Below are positions 1 to 8,099 of a DNA stretch of 64,000 bases, piece by piece; within the stretch, counting starts at the first letter, position 1; every line of letters begins with the position of its first letter. The stretch is from NCBI RefSeq assembly GCF_021532275.1, contig NZ_JACBOT010000029.1, forward strand, positions 62,001-126,000, in the 5' to 3' direction. The notes beneath the pieces were generated by a model. The model ran no database searches. It saw nothing but the letters and a program-made list of their open reading frames with translations, and was not told the DNA's origin. The position numbers and the translations under genes are program-made. Source of the stretch: Brevibacterium sp. UCMA 11754 (GTDB lineage: Bacteria; Actinomycetota; Actinomycetes; Actinomycetales; Brevibacteriaceae).

Positions 1-2
1 GG

Positions 3-200
3 TATCAGAACCTCGCGATCGCATTCTCCGGACTTCAGGTCCTGTGTGCCGCGCTCGGCGTCACCGGTCTCATCATGGGCATCGTCTCAGCCGTCACTGG
101 CACCGCCAGGACTCAGGGAATCGTCGCCATTGCCATCGCCGTCCTGGCCCCGTTCATTTCATTCGGGATCTTCATGGTCCTCGCCTTCACCTTCGCCTGA
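3..200 (+). CDS. C-terminal part of a small membrane protein (5' end outside window)
   Basis: The open frame enters from the left edge and stops with TGA at 198-200. The 65 visible residues form two long hydrophobic stretches, roughly residues 11-31 and 40-64, separated by a short polar turn (TGTARTQG), so this is the C-terminal end of an integral membrane protein. I do not recognise a family; small hydrophobic proteins of this kind (DUF4190-like) are common in actinobacteria. A hairpin follows the stop at once. Start and function cannot be judged from the fragment. Confidence 0.6.
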   Translation, partial: YQNLAIAFSGLQVLCAALGVTGLIMGIVSAVTGTARTQGIVAIAIAVLAPFISFGIFMVLAFTFA

Positions 201-207
201 GGCTATC

Positions 208-224
208 GCGCGACGTCGTCGCGC
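208..224 (+). terminator. short GC-rich hairpin after the left-edge gene
   Basis: GCGCGAC-GTC-GTCGCGC makes a perfect 7-bp stem eight bases after the stop codon at 200, followed by CTTGTTCT. The U-rich tail is weak, so it is only a probable terminator. Confidence 0.45.
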
Positions 225-294
225 AGCTTGTTCTCCATTCCGTCCGATATTCAGACTGACTCTTGACACGATCCGTGTCTCCAGGGACGATTAA

Positions 295-309
295 ACAAAT
301 CGATTTGGC
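295..309 (+). promoter_or_regulatory. putative LacI-family operator in front of the NCS2 permease remnant
   Basis: CAAATCGATTTG at 296-307 is a perfect 12-bp palindrome with the central CG typical of LacI-family operators. It lies about 50 bp upstream of the ATG at 358. The 14-bp form CCAAATCGATTTGG occurs again at 4176-4189 in front of the amidohydrolase gene, with the LacI-family regulator gene (920-1936) between the two. The pairing of site and regulator is inferred. Confidence 0.7.
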
Positions 310-357
310 CTCCAATGATGCTGGGCTTGATCATGATGCGTTTCCGAGGAGAGTCCC

Positions 358-849
358 ATGACCGCCGCACCCGAAGCAGCCGAAACCGTCCATCCCGTCG
401 ATCAGCTCCGACCGATGCACAGGCTCATCCCGTTCGCCATCCAGCACGTCCTGGTCATGGTGGCGACACCGATCTCCTCGGTCTTCCTCATCGCCGGCGC
501 ATTGGACCTCGACGAGGCTGCCACCTCGGCGATCTTAGCGGCAGTCTTCATCTTCTCCGGCCTCGGGTCGATACTCCAATCCGTCGGCGTGTGGAAGATC
601 GGCGTCAAACTGCCCTTCGTCATGCTTCCCGGCGGCGCAGCCACGGTCCTGTTCATCACGATCGGTCAGGGCACCGACATCGAGACTGCCGTGGGTGCAG
701 TCATCGGAGTCGCGATGGCCGCATTCGTCTCAGTTCTGCTCAACCTCCTCTTCCACCACACGGGCAAGCGCAACAGGCACCCGAAGTCTCGGACGGCAAT
801 CGACGATCCCAGCCATCTGGCTCAGCGCCCCGGTGACTACCGGATCTGA
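358..849 (+). pseudogene. NCS2-type xanthine/uracil permease with a large internal deletion
   Basis: A 163-residue frame starts at an ATG with a good ribosome-binding site (GAGGAG, six bases upstream). Residues about 20-115 read like the start of a nucleobase:cation symporter-2 protein (HRLIPFAIQHVLVM, LPFVMLPGGAA). From about residue 116 the text jumps to what looks like the extreme C-terminus of the same family (VSVLLNLLFHHTGK). Full-length relatives have about 430-480 residues, so some 250-300 residues of transmembrane core are missing without loss of frame. Transport activity is very unlikely, though the small hydrophobic protein may still be made. The LacI-type operator upstream is intact. 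It could instead be an independent small membrane protein, but the N- and C-terminal family signatures argue for a deletion. Confidence 0.65.
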
Positions 850-919
850 TGTGGCGGTATGGCTCTGCTGATCTGATCAGGCTGGCCCGCTGAGACGATC
901 AGGCGGGCCGGGAGGTCGA

Positions 920-1936
920 TCAGGCAGGCCCGGAGGTCGATTCTCTGACAACGAGCGTCGGCGCGGACGCACTTGAGGCTTCCGACTCGGAACCACCATC
1001 GAGAATAGCTACGAGGCGTTCAACGGCCGCGCCCGAGATCTCGTCGAGTCCCAGGTCGACAGCGGTCAGCGGCGGTGTGCTCGTGCGGGCGCGCAGACCG
1101 TCGTACCTCGTGGCGATGAGCAGATCGTCTCCGACCGTCCGCCCCGCCTCGACTCCTGCTCGCACGGCGCCGGTGGCGAACGCGTCGATGGGAACGATCA
1201 GTCCGTCGACCTCCGGATGCTCAGCCAGCAGCCGGGTCGACGCGCGGTACCCGCCGTCCTCACCATCGCTTTCGTCCGCCTCGGCGATCAGAGGGGTGAA
1301 GCCGGTACGAGCGGCAGCAGTCTCATAGACCTCCCGTGCGGCAGCCTGCGATCTGCGCCGATCCGTACCCACGACGAGCGCCGGATGCTGCGCTCCGCGC
1401 TCGATGAGGTGCGTGACGAGGAGCTCGGCGGTCTCTTCATGGTGCAGGTCCACGGTGCGCCGACTCGCCGGCCCGTCGATTGCCACGAACGGAATCCCAC
1501 GCCCGGTCAGTGCCGCGGCAATCGGGTCATCGGCGGCCGGCTCAAGGAGGATCGCACCGTCGATGTCGAGCCGGTCCACGGGATTGGCGTTGCCATCCGG
1601 CGGAGCCAGGACGAACACATAGCCTTCGAGCAGCGCTGTGCGTGCGCACCCCATCGCAAGCTCAGTGAAGAAGCCCAGCTGCGACGGCCCGGCAGACACG
1701 GCCGAGGGCATCGACGACAGCAGCGCAAGCGCTTGGGAGCGGCCGGACCGCAGACCTTGGGCACGGACGCTGGGCCGATAGTTCAGGCTGGCGGCGACCT
1801 CTTTGACCTTGTCCCGTGTCGCCGAGTTGACCTTGCCCAGACCGTTGAGTGCGTGGGACACGGTCGTACGCGAGACGCCGGCTTCGCGCGCCACATCGGC
1901 GATCGTGGCCCGGACCGGACGCGAAGAATCTCCCAT
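920..1936 (-). CDS. LacI-family transcriptional regulator
   Basis: The 338-residue protein opens with a classic LacI helix-turn-helix and hinge (residues about 10-60: TIADVAREAGVSRTTVSHALNG, read in two overlapping parts) and continues with a periplasmic-binding-protein-like sugar/ligand domain to the C-terminus. Length is normal for the family. The start ATG at 1936 sits directly before the conserved domain. It lies between two identical-core palindromes (296-307 and 4176-4189), which are the likely binding sites, so it probably represses the NCS2 gene and the amidohydrolase-TSUP operon. The ligand is unknown; a purine- or pyrimidine-like heterocycle fits the neighbours (inference). No copy of the palindrome was seen in front of its own start. 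Confidence 0.9.
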   Translation of the reverse strand: MGDSSRPVRATIADVAREAGVSRTTVSHALNGLGKVNSATRDKVKEVAASLNYRPSVRAQGLRSGRSQALALLSSMPSAVSAGPSQLGFFTELAMGCARTALLEGYVFVLAPPDGNANPVDRLDIDGAILLEPAADDPIAAALTGRGIPFVAIDGPASRRTVDLHHEETAELLVTHLIERGAQHPALVVGTDRRRSQAAAREVYETAAARTGFTPLIAEADESDGEDGGYRASTRLLAEHPEVDGLIVPIDAFATGAVRAGVEAGRTVGDDLLIATRYDGLRARTSTPPLTAVDLGLDEISGAAVERLVAILDGGSESEASSASAPTLVVRESTSGPA

Positions 1937-1960
1937 GACCTCAGACTACTGGACGAGAGC

Positions 1961-2707
1961 TCATGACTGGATGATGACGATGGCGCCGGAGATGATCGCG
2001 AAGCCGAGGACGATGTAACGCAGCACCGGACCGTCGAGGCGGTGGTGGACGTATCTGCTGAGGAAGGATCCGATGGCTAAGAAGGGCAGCATGGCGGCGG
2101 TGAACAGCATCGTCGGCCCACTGACCTGACCGCTGACGGCCAGGACGATCAGGGAGATGACTTCCCCGACGAGGAAGCACACGGCCACCGTCGAGCGCAG
2201 TTCCGGGCCGGGACTGTGCTGGTAGGCCAGTGCGTAGGGGGGCCCGCCGATGCCAGTGGAGGTCTCGGTGACGCCGGTGATGAGTCCGACGATGGCCAGA
2301 ACGGACTTGTTCGGAGTGAATTTCGGGGCGAGCAGTGCGATGACGGCGGCCACGAGCGTTGACCAGCCGATGAGCAGAGCGAGTTGGTGGAGGTTGACGA
2401 TGACGAGGATCCACAGCCCGAAGAACGTGCCGGCGAAGCGGCCCACGCTGATCCATTTCACCCCGTGCCAGTGGATGTCGGATCGTTCCCTGGCCGCAAC
2501 GTAGAAGTTCAGCGGGATCATCAGCACGAGCAGCATCACGGGGATGAGGCTCGGGTCGATGAAGCTGACGACGGGCGCCGTGATCATTGCGAAGCCCATG
2601 CCGGTCGAGCCCTGCACGAAGGCTGAGAGCAGCACGGTGATCGCGATGACGCTGAAGGCGAGGATCGAGAGGCCGAGGACCGTCACCGGCGGTGCTCGCT
2701 CATCCAC
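1961..2707 (-). CDS. TSUP (TauE/SafE) family membrane transporter
   Basis: 248 residues with about seven to eight hydrophobic segments and the family hallmarks QGSTGMGFAM near residue 32 and GIGGPPYAL near residue 158. TSUP proteins export or import sulfite, sulfonates, thiosulfate or small organic anions; the substrate cannot be read from sequence. The start overlaps the end of the upstream amidohydrolase gene by about 25 bp, so the two are translationally coupled and likely handle the same substrate. It is followed by the LacI-family gene in the same orientation, 24 bp away, so the regulator may be part of the operon. Confidence 0.85.
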   Translation of the reverse strand: MDERAPPVTVLGLSILAFSVIAITVLLSAFVQGSTGMGFAMITAPVVSFIDPSLIPVMLLVLMIPLNFYVAARERSDIHWHGVKWISVGRFAGTFFGLWILVIVNLHQLALLIGWSTLVAAVIALLAPKFTPNKSVLAIVGLITGVTETSTGIGGPPYALAYQHSPGPELRSTVAVCFLVGEVISLIVLAVSGQVSGPTMLFTAAMLPFLAIGSFLSRYVHHRLDGPVLRYIVLGFAIISGAIVIIQS

Positions 2708-4089
2708 GTGGCGCGATGTTCGCTCGCCGATGGATCGATGCGGGTGATCGGAGAATCGGCGACGACTCGATGGGAGACCTCGCGGGCACGCTCAAGGAAG
2801 GCACGTCCGTCCCAGTCGACGGGCCACCCCTTCTCGAGCCGGAGCCTGCCGTCGACGATCACGGCCTCGATCTGGTCGCGGTTGGCGATGCGCACGAGCT
2901 CCCAGGGCACATCCCAGGACGGTACGAATTCGGGAACCTCGAGGTCGATCACGAGTAGGTCCGCAAGTGCTCCGGGTGCGATCTCTCCGACCTGTCCGGT
3001 CAGGCCAACTGCGTCGGCTCCCCCGCGCAGCCCTTGTTCGAGCCAGGTCCAGCCGCCGCCGCTCGAGGAGTCTCCGACGGTGGTTCCGCCGGTCAGTCTC
3101 TGTGCTGTTTCGGCCGCATCGAGGAGACGGAAGGCGTCCGAGCGCGTACCGTCGGTGCCCAGTCCCACGCGCATCCCCAGTTCATGCATGAGCAGAGCGG
3201 GTGCGACCGCGTTGCCCTTCCAGGAACTCGCCACCGGATTGTAGGCCACGGCTCCTCCGCTCTCGGCCAGGAGTCGGATCTCGCGTGGAGTCAGGAGGGT
3301 GGCGTGCGCAGCCAGAAGTTCGGGACCCAGGGCGCCGAGGCGGGCCAGTCGTTCCAGCGGACGTTCCCCGTCGGCGATGAGGGATCGTTCGACTGCGGCG
3401 AGATGTTCGTTGAGGTGGGTCTGGAAGGGGACTCCTGCTTCGCGTGCCAGCTGCGTGACCGCGATCAGGGCTTCATCCGAGGCGACCTCGGGGATCGAGA
3501 CCGCCAGCGAGGGGTGGACCAGAGGATCGGCGTCCCACCTGTTCAGGTGCCGTTCGGCGGCGGCGACCACCTCGGCGACCTCAGCGGTTCTCGTACCTCC
3601 GCCGAGGTCGTTGCAGATCACACCGAGTACGCAGCGCAGGCCGAGCTCGGCGGTGACATCGGAGATGGCAGAGACATCGACGCTTGCCCGGGTGCCGGCA
3701 TCGGCGACCGTGGTGAAGCCGCCGCGCAGTGATTCCCACGCGGCCAGACGGGTGGCGACGTCGATGGCCTCGGCGTCCATGTTCGCCTCCATCGGCACCC
3801 AGACGCGCTGGAAGATCTCGGAGGGTTCACCGAAGACGAATGACTTTCCGAAGGACTGCGTGAGGTGATGATGCGCGTCGATGAAGCCCGGCATGAGCAG
3901 GCGCCCCGGCAGGTCGATGCGGGAGACATCGGCGGGGGCTTCAGCGGCTACCGATTCGAGAGATCCGACTGCGGCGATGCGACCGTGGGCAACGAGGACG
4001 CCATAGTTGGACTGCGGACCTTCGGGAAGGAGGACCTGTTCGGGAATGAGCAGCGTCGGGGCCTGATGCAGATTGCGCAGCTGGGTCAT
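2683..4089 (-). CDS. amidohydrolase of the ATZ/TRZ (cytosine/SAH-deaminase-like) family
   Basis: A metal-dependent deaminase/hydrolase of 468 residues from the ATG at 4089. Metal-site motifs are in order: GFIDAHHHL, QTHLNEH, a conserved HATLL segment and GLGTDGTRSD with the catalytic Asp. The closest groups are S-adenosylhomocysteine deaminase, 8-oxoguanine deaminase and chlorohydrolase-like proteins. The frame is open further upstream to 4179, but that start would lie inside the palindromic operator at 4176-4189; a GTG at 4107 with GAAGAGG five bases upstream is a real alternative to 4089. It overlaps the TSUP gene. With the NCS2 remnant and the LacI regulator it suggests deamination of an imported heterocyclic base (inference). 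Confidence 0.85.
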   Translation of the reverse strand: MTQLRNLHQAPTLLIPEQVLLPEGPQSNYGVLVAHGRIAAVGSLESVAAEAPADVSRIDLPGRLLMPGFIDAHHHLTQSFGKSFVFGEPSEIFQRVWVPMEANMDAEAIDVATRLAAWESLRGGFTTVADAGTRASVDVSAISDVTAELGLRCVLGVICNDLGGGTRTAEVAEVVAAAERHLNRWDADPLVHPSLAVSIPEVASDEALIAVTQLAREAGVPFQTHLNEHLAAVERSLIADGERPLERLARLGALGPELLAAHATLLTPREIRLLAESGGAVAYNPVASSWKGNAVAPALLMHELGMRVGLGTDGTRSDAFRLLDAAETAQRLTGGTTVGDSSSGGGWTWLEQGLRGGADAVGLTGQVGEIAPGALADLLVIDLEVPEFVPSWDVPWELVRIANRDQIEAVIVDGRLRLEKGWPVDWDGRAFLERAREVSHRVVADSPITRIDPSASEHRATWMSEHRR

Positions 4090-4175
4090 GTCATCCTTCG
4101 TCGTCACAGGGGCCTCTTCGACCCTGCACTTTCCTCTGGTCAACGATATCGCGCGGAGGTCTCCACCCGAGAAAG

Positions 4176-4189
4176 CCAAATCGATTTGG
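4176..4189 (-). promoter_or_regulatory. putative LacI-family operator in front of the amidohydrolase-TSUP operon
   Basis: CCAAATCGATTTGG is a perfect 14-bp palindrome 70-90 bp upstream of the chosen amidohydrolase start, and 13 of its 14 bases recur at 295-308. Central CG and AT-rich half sites match LacI-family operators. This placement is where a repressor could cover the promoter, and it argues against translation starting at 4179. Confidence 0.75.
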
Positions 4190-4301
4190 TCAGCTTCAGT
4201 CTACGGGTCGGCGCTGGGGTGCGTCAACGGCCCGAAAGTCTGTGGCCAGCGCGGCGTGCTGCCCTGGGGCGCGGCACTGGCCGAGACAGTAAAATAGGTT
4301 C

Positions 4302-5507
4302 ATGCCCTCTTTGCCCCTCACCCCCACCTCGGCGGAAAACGGGCAATTGGACTGCCACTATTTCAACGACGGACTGTGCCGTTCCTGCACCTTCATCGAA
4401 ACGCCCCACCGCGATCAGGCGGCGGACAAAGAGGCCTGGTGCCGCCAGGTGCTGGCCGCCCATTCCCCCGAAGTCTGGCTTCCGGCCGCTGTCGGCCCCG
4501 ACCGCGATTTCCGCAATCGGGCGAAGCTCGCCGTGGGCGGTTCGGCCGGCGCAGTCACCTTGGGCATCCTGGATCAGGACTTCCACGGCGTCGACCTGCG
4601 CGAGTGCGGAATCCAAGCCCCGCAGATCCGCGCGATCATCCCGATCATCGGCCAGTTCCTCAACGATTCGCGCCTCGACCCCTATGACGTTCACGCTCGC
4701 CGAGGTGAGCTGAAGTTCGTCCACATCACCGCGGCCCCCTCTGGGGATCTGATGATCAGATTCGTCGTCCGCTCCCAGCACGGCCTCGACGTGCTGCGAT
4801 CGCGGCGCGACCAGCTCATTGCGCTGATCCCGACGGCGACGGTCATCTCCGTCAACCTGCTGCCGGAGCACAAGGCCGTACTCGAAGGCAGTCAGGAAGT
4901 GATGCTGCTCGGTGGTTCTCTGCGCATGAACCTCGACCGGGTCGACCTGCACCTGCGTCCGCAGTCCTTCTTCCAGACCAACACTGACGTGGCGATCTGT
5001 CTCTACAACCAGGTAGCCGACTGGGTCGAGGAGATTGCGCCGACCTCACTGTGGGATCTGTACTGCGGCGTGGGTGGGTTCGCGTTGTACTGCGCGGGGG
5101 CGAGCGTTCAGCAGACTTCGCGCACGGTCACCGGTGTCGAACTGAGTGAGCAGGCCATCGAATCCGCGAAGATCAGCGCTGCCGAACTCGGCTTCGGCTC
5201 CCAGCCAGGTGCCACGGTCGAGTTCATCGCCGATGATGCCACTGAGTTCGCTGAGGCGAACCTGGCGACCGGCGAACGACCAGACTCCGTGATCGTCAAC
5301 CCACCTCGGCGAGGGATCGGAGCCAGGCTGTCGGCCGCCTTGGAAACCTCCGGGGTCGAGCACATCGTCTACTCGAGCTGCAATCCGCTTACCCTTGCCA
5401 AGGATCTCGACCGGATGCCGAGCTACGCCGTCGTCCGGGCCCGGGTCTTCGACATGTTCCCGCATACGAAGCATCTCGAGGTCGCCGTGGTGCTGCGACG
5501 TCAGTGA
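4302..5507 (+). CDS. rlmC: 23S rRNA (uracil-C5)-methyltransferase, RlmC/RumB type
   Basis: 401 residues. The N-terminus carries the closely spaced cysteines of the 4Fe-4S cluster (CHYFNDGLCRSC, residues about 19-30, with a further Cys near 95 in LRECGI). The C-terminal half is a SAM-binding methyltransferase: SFFQTN, DLYCGVGGFAL (motif I), INPPRRG-like VNPPRRGIG, and the catalytic cysteine in YSSCNP near residue 355. The cluster at the N-terminus without a TRAM domain is typical of RlmC, which methylates U747 of 23S rRNA in E. coli. It is transcribed alone, divergently from the amidohydrolase operon, and is a housekeeping gene unrelated to its neighbours. Confidence 0.9.
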   Translation: MPSLPLTPTSAENGQLDCHYFNDGLCRSCTFIETPHRDQAADKEAWCRQVLAAHSPEVWLPAAVGPDRDFRNRAKLAVGGSAGAVTLGILDQDFHGVDLRECGIQAPQIRAIIPIIGQFLNDSRLDPYDVHARRGELKFVHITAAPSGDLMIRFVVRSQHGLDVLRSRRDQLIALIPTATVISVNLLPEHKAVLEGSQEVMLLGGSLRMNLDRVDLHLRPQSFFQTNTDVAICLYNQVADWVEEIAPTSLWDLYCGVGGFALYCAGASVQQTSRTVTGVELSEQAIESAKISAAELGFGSQPGATVEFIADDATEFAEANLATGERPDSVIVNPPRRGIGARLSAALETSGVEHIVYSSCNPLTLAKDLDRMPSYAVVRARVFDMFPHTKHLEVAVVLRRQ

Positions 5508-5575
5508 ACCGACGTCCGCGCACAGAGCACCTGCATTTGGCGTCAACGACTTCGCACAATCGGCCGGCGGCCAGC

Positions 5576-5635
5576 AACGGTTGGTAAGTTCTGGTCGATC
5601 CCGGTGCTTGGATCGACCAGGACTTACCAACCGTT
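5576..5635 (+). terminator. very long near-perfect hairpin between rlmC and a convergent LysR gene
   Basis: The arms 5576-5601 and 5610-5635 form a 26-bp stem with a single G-U-type mismatch and an 8-base loop (CGGTGCTT). It sits between the 3' ends of two convergent genes (rlmC ends 5507, LysR ends 5693), the place for a bidirectional terminator. There is no U-tract on either side, so factor-independent termination is uncertain. Confidence 0.6.
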
Positions 5636-5692
5636 ACTCTGCGTCGAGGAGGAATTGCACACCGATGCAGCTGAGGAGGCGTGCGCGAATCG

Positions 5693-6577
5693 TCACGACA
5701 GCAGGCTCTGGCGGAATTGTTCGACGACGGTTGGGAGTGGACCGCGCTTGCGGTGGACGACAACTAAGGTGCGTTCGATGGCTGGGCTGATCGGCACGCT
5801 CTCGATGCCCTCGAACTTCACCAATGGAACGACCATCTCGGGCACGACGGAGACACCCAACCCGGCCGAAACCAGGCCGCCGACAGCCGGGATGCTGCGT
5901 GCTGTCTGCACGATGTCGACAGCCACATCGTGCTTGGCGAAGGCGTGGGTGACCAAGGGCCCGATGCTGGTCACGGCGTCGAAGCCGATGAACTTCTCGC
6001 GAGCGAAGTCAGTCCACACGAGTTCATCCCGCTGAGCGAGGCGGTGCCCAACGGGCATGATCGCCACCAACCGGTCTGAAGCAACTCCTTCGACCTCAAG
6101 CTCGGCCGGGATGCTTGAGTCGAGTGCCAGAATTCCCAGATCAACGGTTCCATTGAGGATCTTCTCGGCCACGTTCTCCTGCGGTTCGTCATGGATCTTC
6201 AGACCCACCTGCGGCAGGTCGCGGCGGAAGTCAGAGATCACGGAGGGAAGCAGCGTCGCCGTCACCGAGGGCAGGCATGCCACCCGCACCACCCCGTCAT
6301 CACCATTCATGTGCCGTGAGATCCGGTCGAGCGCCTCATCGTAGGTGGCGACGGCCATCGAGGCATGAGCGGAGACCTCCTCGCCGAGGTGGGTCGGCAC
6401 GACCGAGCGCGTACTGCGGTCGAAGAGTCTGCCGCCGATGCGCCGTTCGGCCTCGGCCAGCGCCCTGCTGACTGCGGGCTGAGAAATCTGCATGTCCTCG
6501 GCGGCAAGGGTGAAGCTCCGCAGTCGGTGCAGCGCCTCGATCGTGCGCAGGTGGTACATCGCCAGATTGATAACCAT
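5693..6577 (-). CDS. LysR-family transcriptional regulator
   Basis: 294 residues: an N-terminal winged helix-turn-helix (residues about 8-66, with ISQPAVSRALAEAERRIG as recognition region) and a two-subdomain LysR effector-binding domain (about 90-290). An internal ATG at 6559 (MYHLRTIE) matches the usual distance from start to the helix-turn-helix and could be the true start. The gene is divergent from the CitMHS-AtuA operon, the usual arrangement for a LysR activator of its neighbour; the 88-bp intergenic space contains an inverted repeat at 6630-6646. The effector is probably the transported organic acid (inference). Confidence 0.9.
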   Translation of the reverse strand: MVINLAMYHLRTIEALHRLRSFTLAAEDMQISQPAVSRALAEAERRIGGRLFDRSTRSVVPTHLGEEVSAHASMAVATYDEALDRISRHMNGDDGVVRVACLPSVTATLLPSVISDFRRDLPQVGLKIHDEPQENVAEKILNGTVDLGILALDSSIPAELEVEGVASDRLVAIMPVGHRLAQRDELVWTDFAREKFIGFDAVTSIGPLVTHAFAKHDVAVDIVQTARSIPAVGGLVSAGLGVSVVPEMVVPLVKFEGIESVPISPAIERTLVVVHRKRGPLPTVVEQFRQSLLS

Positions 6578-6629
6578 AGGTCATCAGTGTAGAGCGAATC
6601 GGTATTGGACGCGCCTCTCAATGACCCTG

Positions 6630-6646
6630 GATCATAGAAGATGATC
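6630..6646 (+). promoter_or_regulatory. inverted repeat in the LysR / CitMHS intergenic region
   Basis: GATCAT-AGAAG-ATGATC has perfect 6-bp arms and ends 19 bases before the GTG start of the transporter gene. It includes a T-N11-A spacing expected of LysR sites but also lies close to the ribosome-binding site, so it could act on the mRNA instead. Confidence 0.4.
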
Positions 6647-6665
6647 TCTGAGAAAGGAATCAAAG

Positions 6666-8099
6666 GTGCTTTCACTCATTGGATACGTATCAATGCTGGT
6701 GATTCTCGCTCTGCTGCTCTGGCAGAAGGTCTCACCCATCGTTGCCCTTGCCGGAGTCCCGATCGTCGCGGCTCTCATCGCAGGCAACTCGCCGTCCCAG
6801 GTCAGCGAATTCGCGTTGGCCGGCATCACCAGCGTCGCCAGTGTCGTCGTGATGTTCGTATTCGCGATCGTCTTCTTCGGAATACTGCGCCACGTCGGCT
6901 TCTTCGATCCCGTCATCGATCGGATCATCCGCCTCGGCGGTTCTTCGCCGAAGACCGTGGCCGTGGCCACGACCCTCCTGGCCAGCGTGGCTCACCTCGA
7001 CGGCGCCGGTGCGACGACGTTCCTCATCACCATTCCGGCCATGCTGCCGATCTACCAACGTCTGGGCATGAGCCGCCTGACACTGACAGCATGTGTGGGT
7101 CTCGGCGCCGGTGCCATGAACATGCTCCCCTGGGGTGGACCGACCGCGCGTGCCGCAGCCACCGTCGGCGTCGAGGCGAACGAGGTGTGGACACCGCTGA
7201 TCCCCGCTCAGATCGTCGGAGTCATCGCCGCACTCGGAGTCGCCTGGTTCCTCGGCAGCCGCGAAGCCAAGCGCATCGCCAAGGGAAAGCCCTCCGAATT
7301 CGCCGAGGCTGTCCACGCCCATGATGCCAACCAGAACACACGTTCTTCCGGTGCTGACCACAATGGGGCAAGGACCACCTCGGTGATGGTGGACGCCGAT
7401 GCCCACGGCACAGCCGTTGATGGCGCTGACAGCACTGCTGCCACCGATGACTCCCCCGAAAAGGACCACCGCAACATTCCGCTGTGGGTCAACGGTCTCA
7501 TCCTGCTTGCGACCCTCGTCGTGCTGATGTCGGGCATCGTCTCGCCGGCCATCGCGTTCCTCGTGGCCACGATCCTCGCGCTCATCATCAACTTCCGCGG
7601 TCTGGAGAATCAGTCCCGGCAGTTCGACATCAGTGCGAAGTCGGCCATGCTTATGGCCAGCACACTCTTGGCCGCCGGCGTCCTCCTCGGCGTCCTCGAT
7701 GAAAGCGGAATGATCGAGTCGATGGCCGATTCCGCGGTCCAGGTCCTGCCGGCCGGGATCATGCCGATCCTGCCCATCGTCGTCGCGGTGCTGGGCGTGC
7801 CCATGAGCCTGTTCTTCGGCCCCGACGCCTACTACTTCGGCGTCCTGCCCGTCCTGTCTGCGGTGGGATCGAACTACGGCATCGACCCGGTCGTCCTCGC
7901 CCAGGCTTCGGTCATCGGGCAGGAGACTCTCGGGTTCCCCATCAGCCCGCTGACCGGTGCGTTCTACCTGTTGGTCGGGTTGGCGAACGTACCGATCGGC
8001 AAGCACATCCTCGGCCTCATCGGCTGGGCCTGGCTGGTCAGTATCATCGTCCTCATCGCTGCAATCGTGATCGGAGTGATTCCCCTGTGGGTAGCTTGA
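6666..8099 (+). CDS. CitMHS-family citrate:proton / organic-acid symporter
   Basis: 477 residues with about twelve hydrophobic segments and a long hydrophilic, Asp/His/Ala-rich cytoplasmic loop in the middle (residues about 200-270). Family features include GSSPKTVAVAT, AHLDGAGATTFLI and NMLPWGGP. CitMHS proteins import metal-citrate complexes or related tricarboxylates in Gram-positive bacteria. It starts at a GTG preceded by AAGGA with a 7-base spacing. The following AtuA-type gene begins 13 bp before its stop, so the carrier and the two downstream enzymes form one operon, controlled presumably by the divergent LysR gene. Confidence 0.85.
   Translation: MLSLIGYVSMLVILALLLWQKVSPIVALAGVPIVAALIAGNSPSQVSEFALAGITSVASVVVMFVFAIVFFGILRHVGFFDPVIDRIIRLGGSSPKTVAVATTLLASVAHLDGAGATTFLITIPAMLPIYQRLGMSRLTLTACVGLGAGAMNMLPWGGPTARAAATVGVEANEVWTPLIPAQIVGVIAALGVAWFLGSREAKRIAKGKPSEFAEAVHAHDANQNTRSSGADHNGARTTSVMVDADAHGTAVDGADSTAATDDSPEKDHRNIPLWVNGLILLATLVVLMSGIVSPAIAFLVATILALIINFRGLENQSRQFDISAKSAMLMASTLLAAGVLLGVLDESGMIESMADSAVQVLPAGIMPILPIVVAVLGVPMSLFFGPDAYYFGVLPVLSAVGSNYGIDPVVLAQASVIGQETLGFPISPLTGAFYLLVGLANVPIGKHILGLIGWAWLVSIIVLIAAIVIGVIPLWVA

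Noticed and set aside
242-256. GTCCGATATTCAGAC before the NCS2 remnant, similar to the hut operator
   Set aside because: The spacer is three instead of four bases and one arm is altered; it does not fit the geometry of the four accepted sites.
4090-4179. N-terminal extension of the amidohydrolase to 4179
   Set aside because: It would put the start codon inside the LacI-type palindrome and shows no conserved residues.
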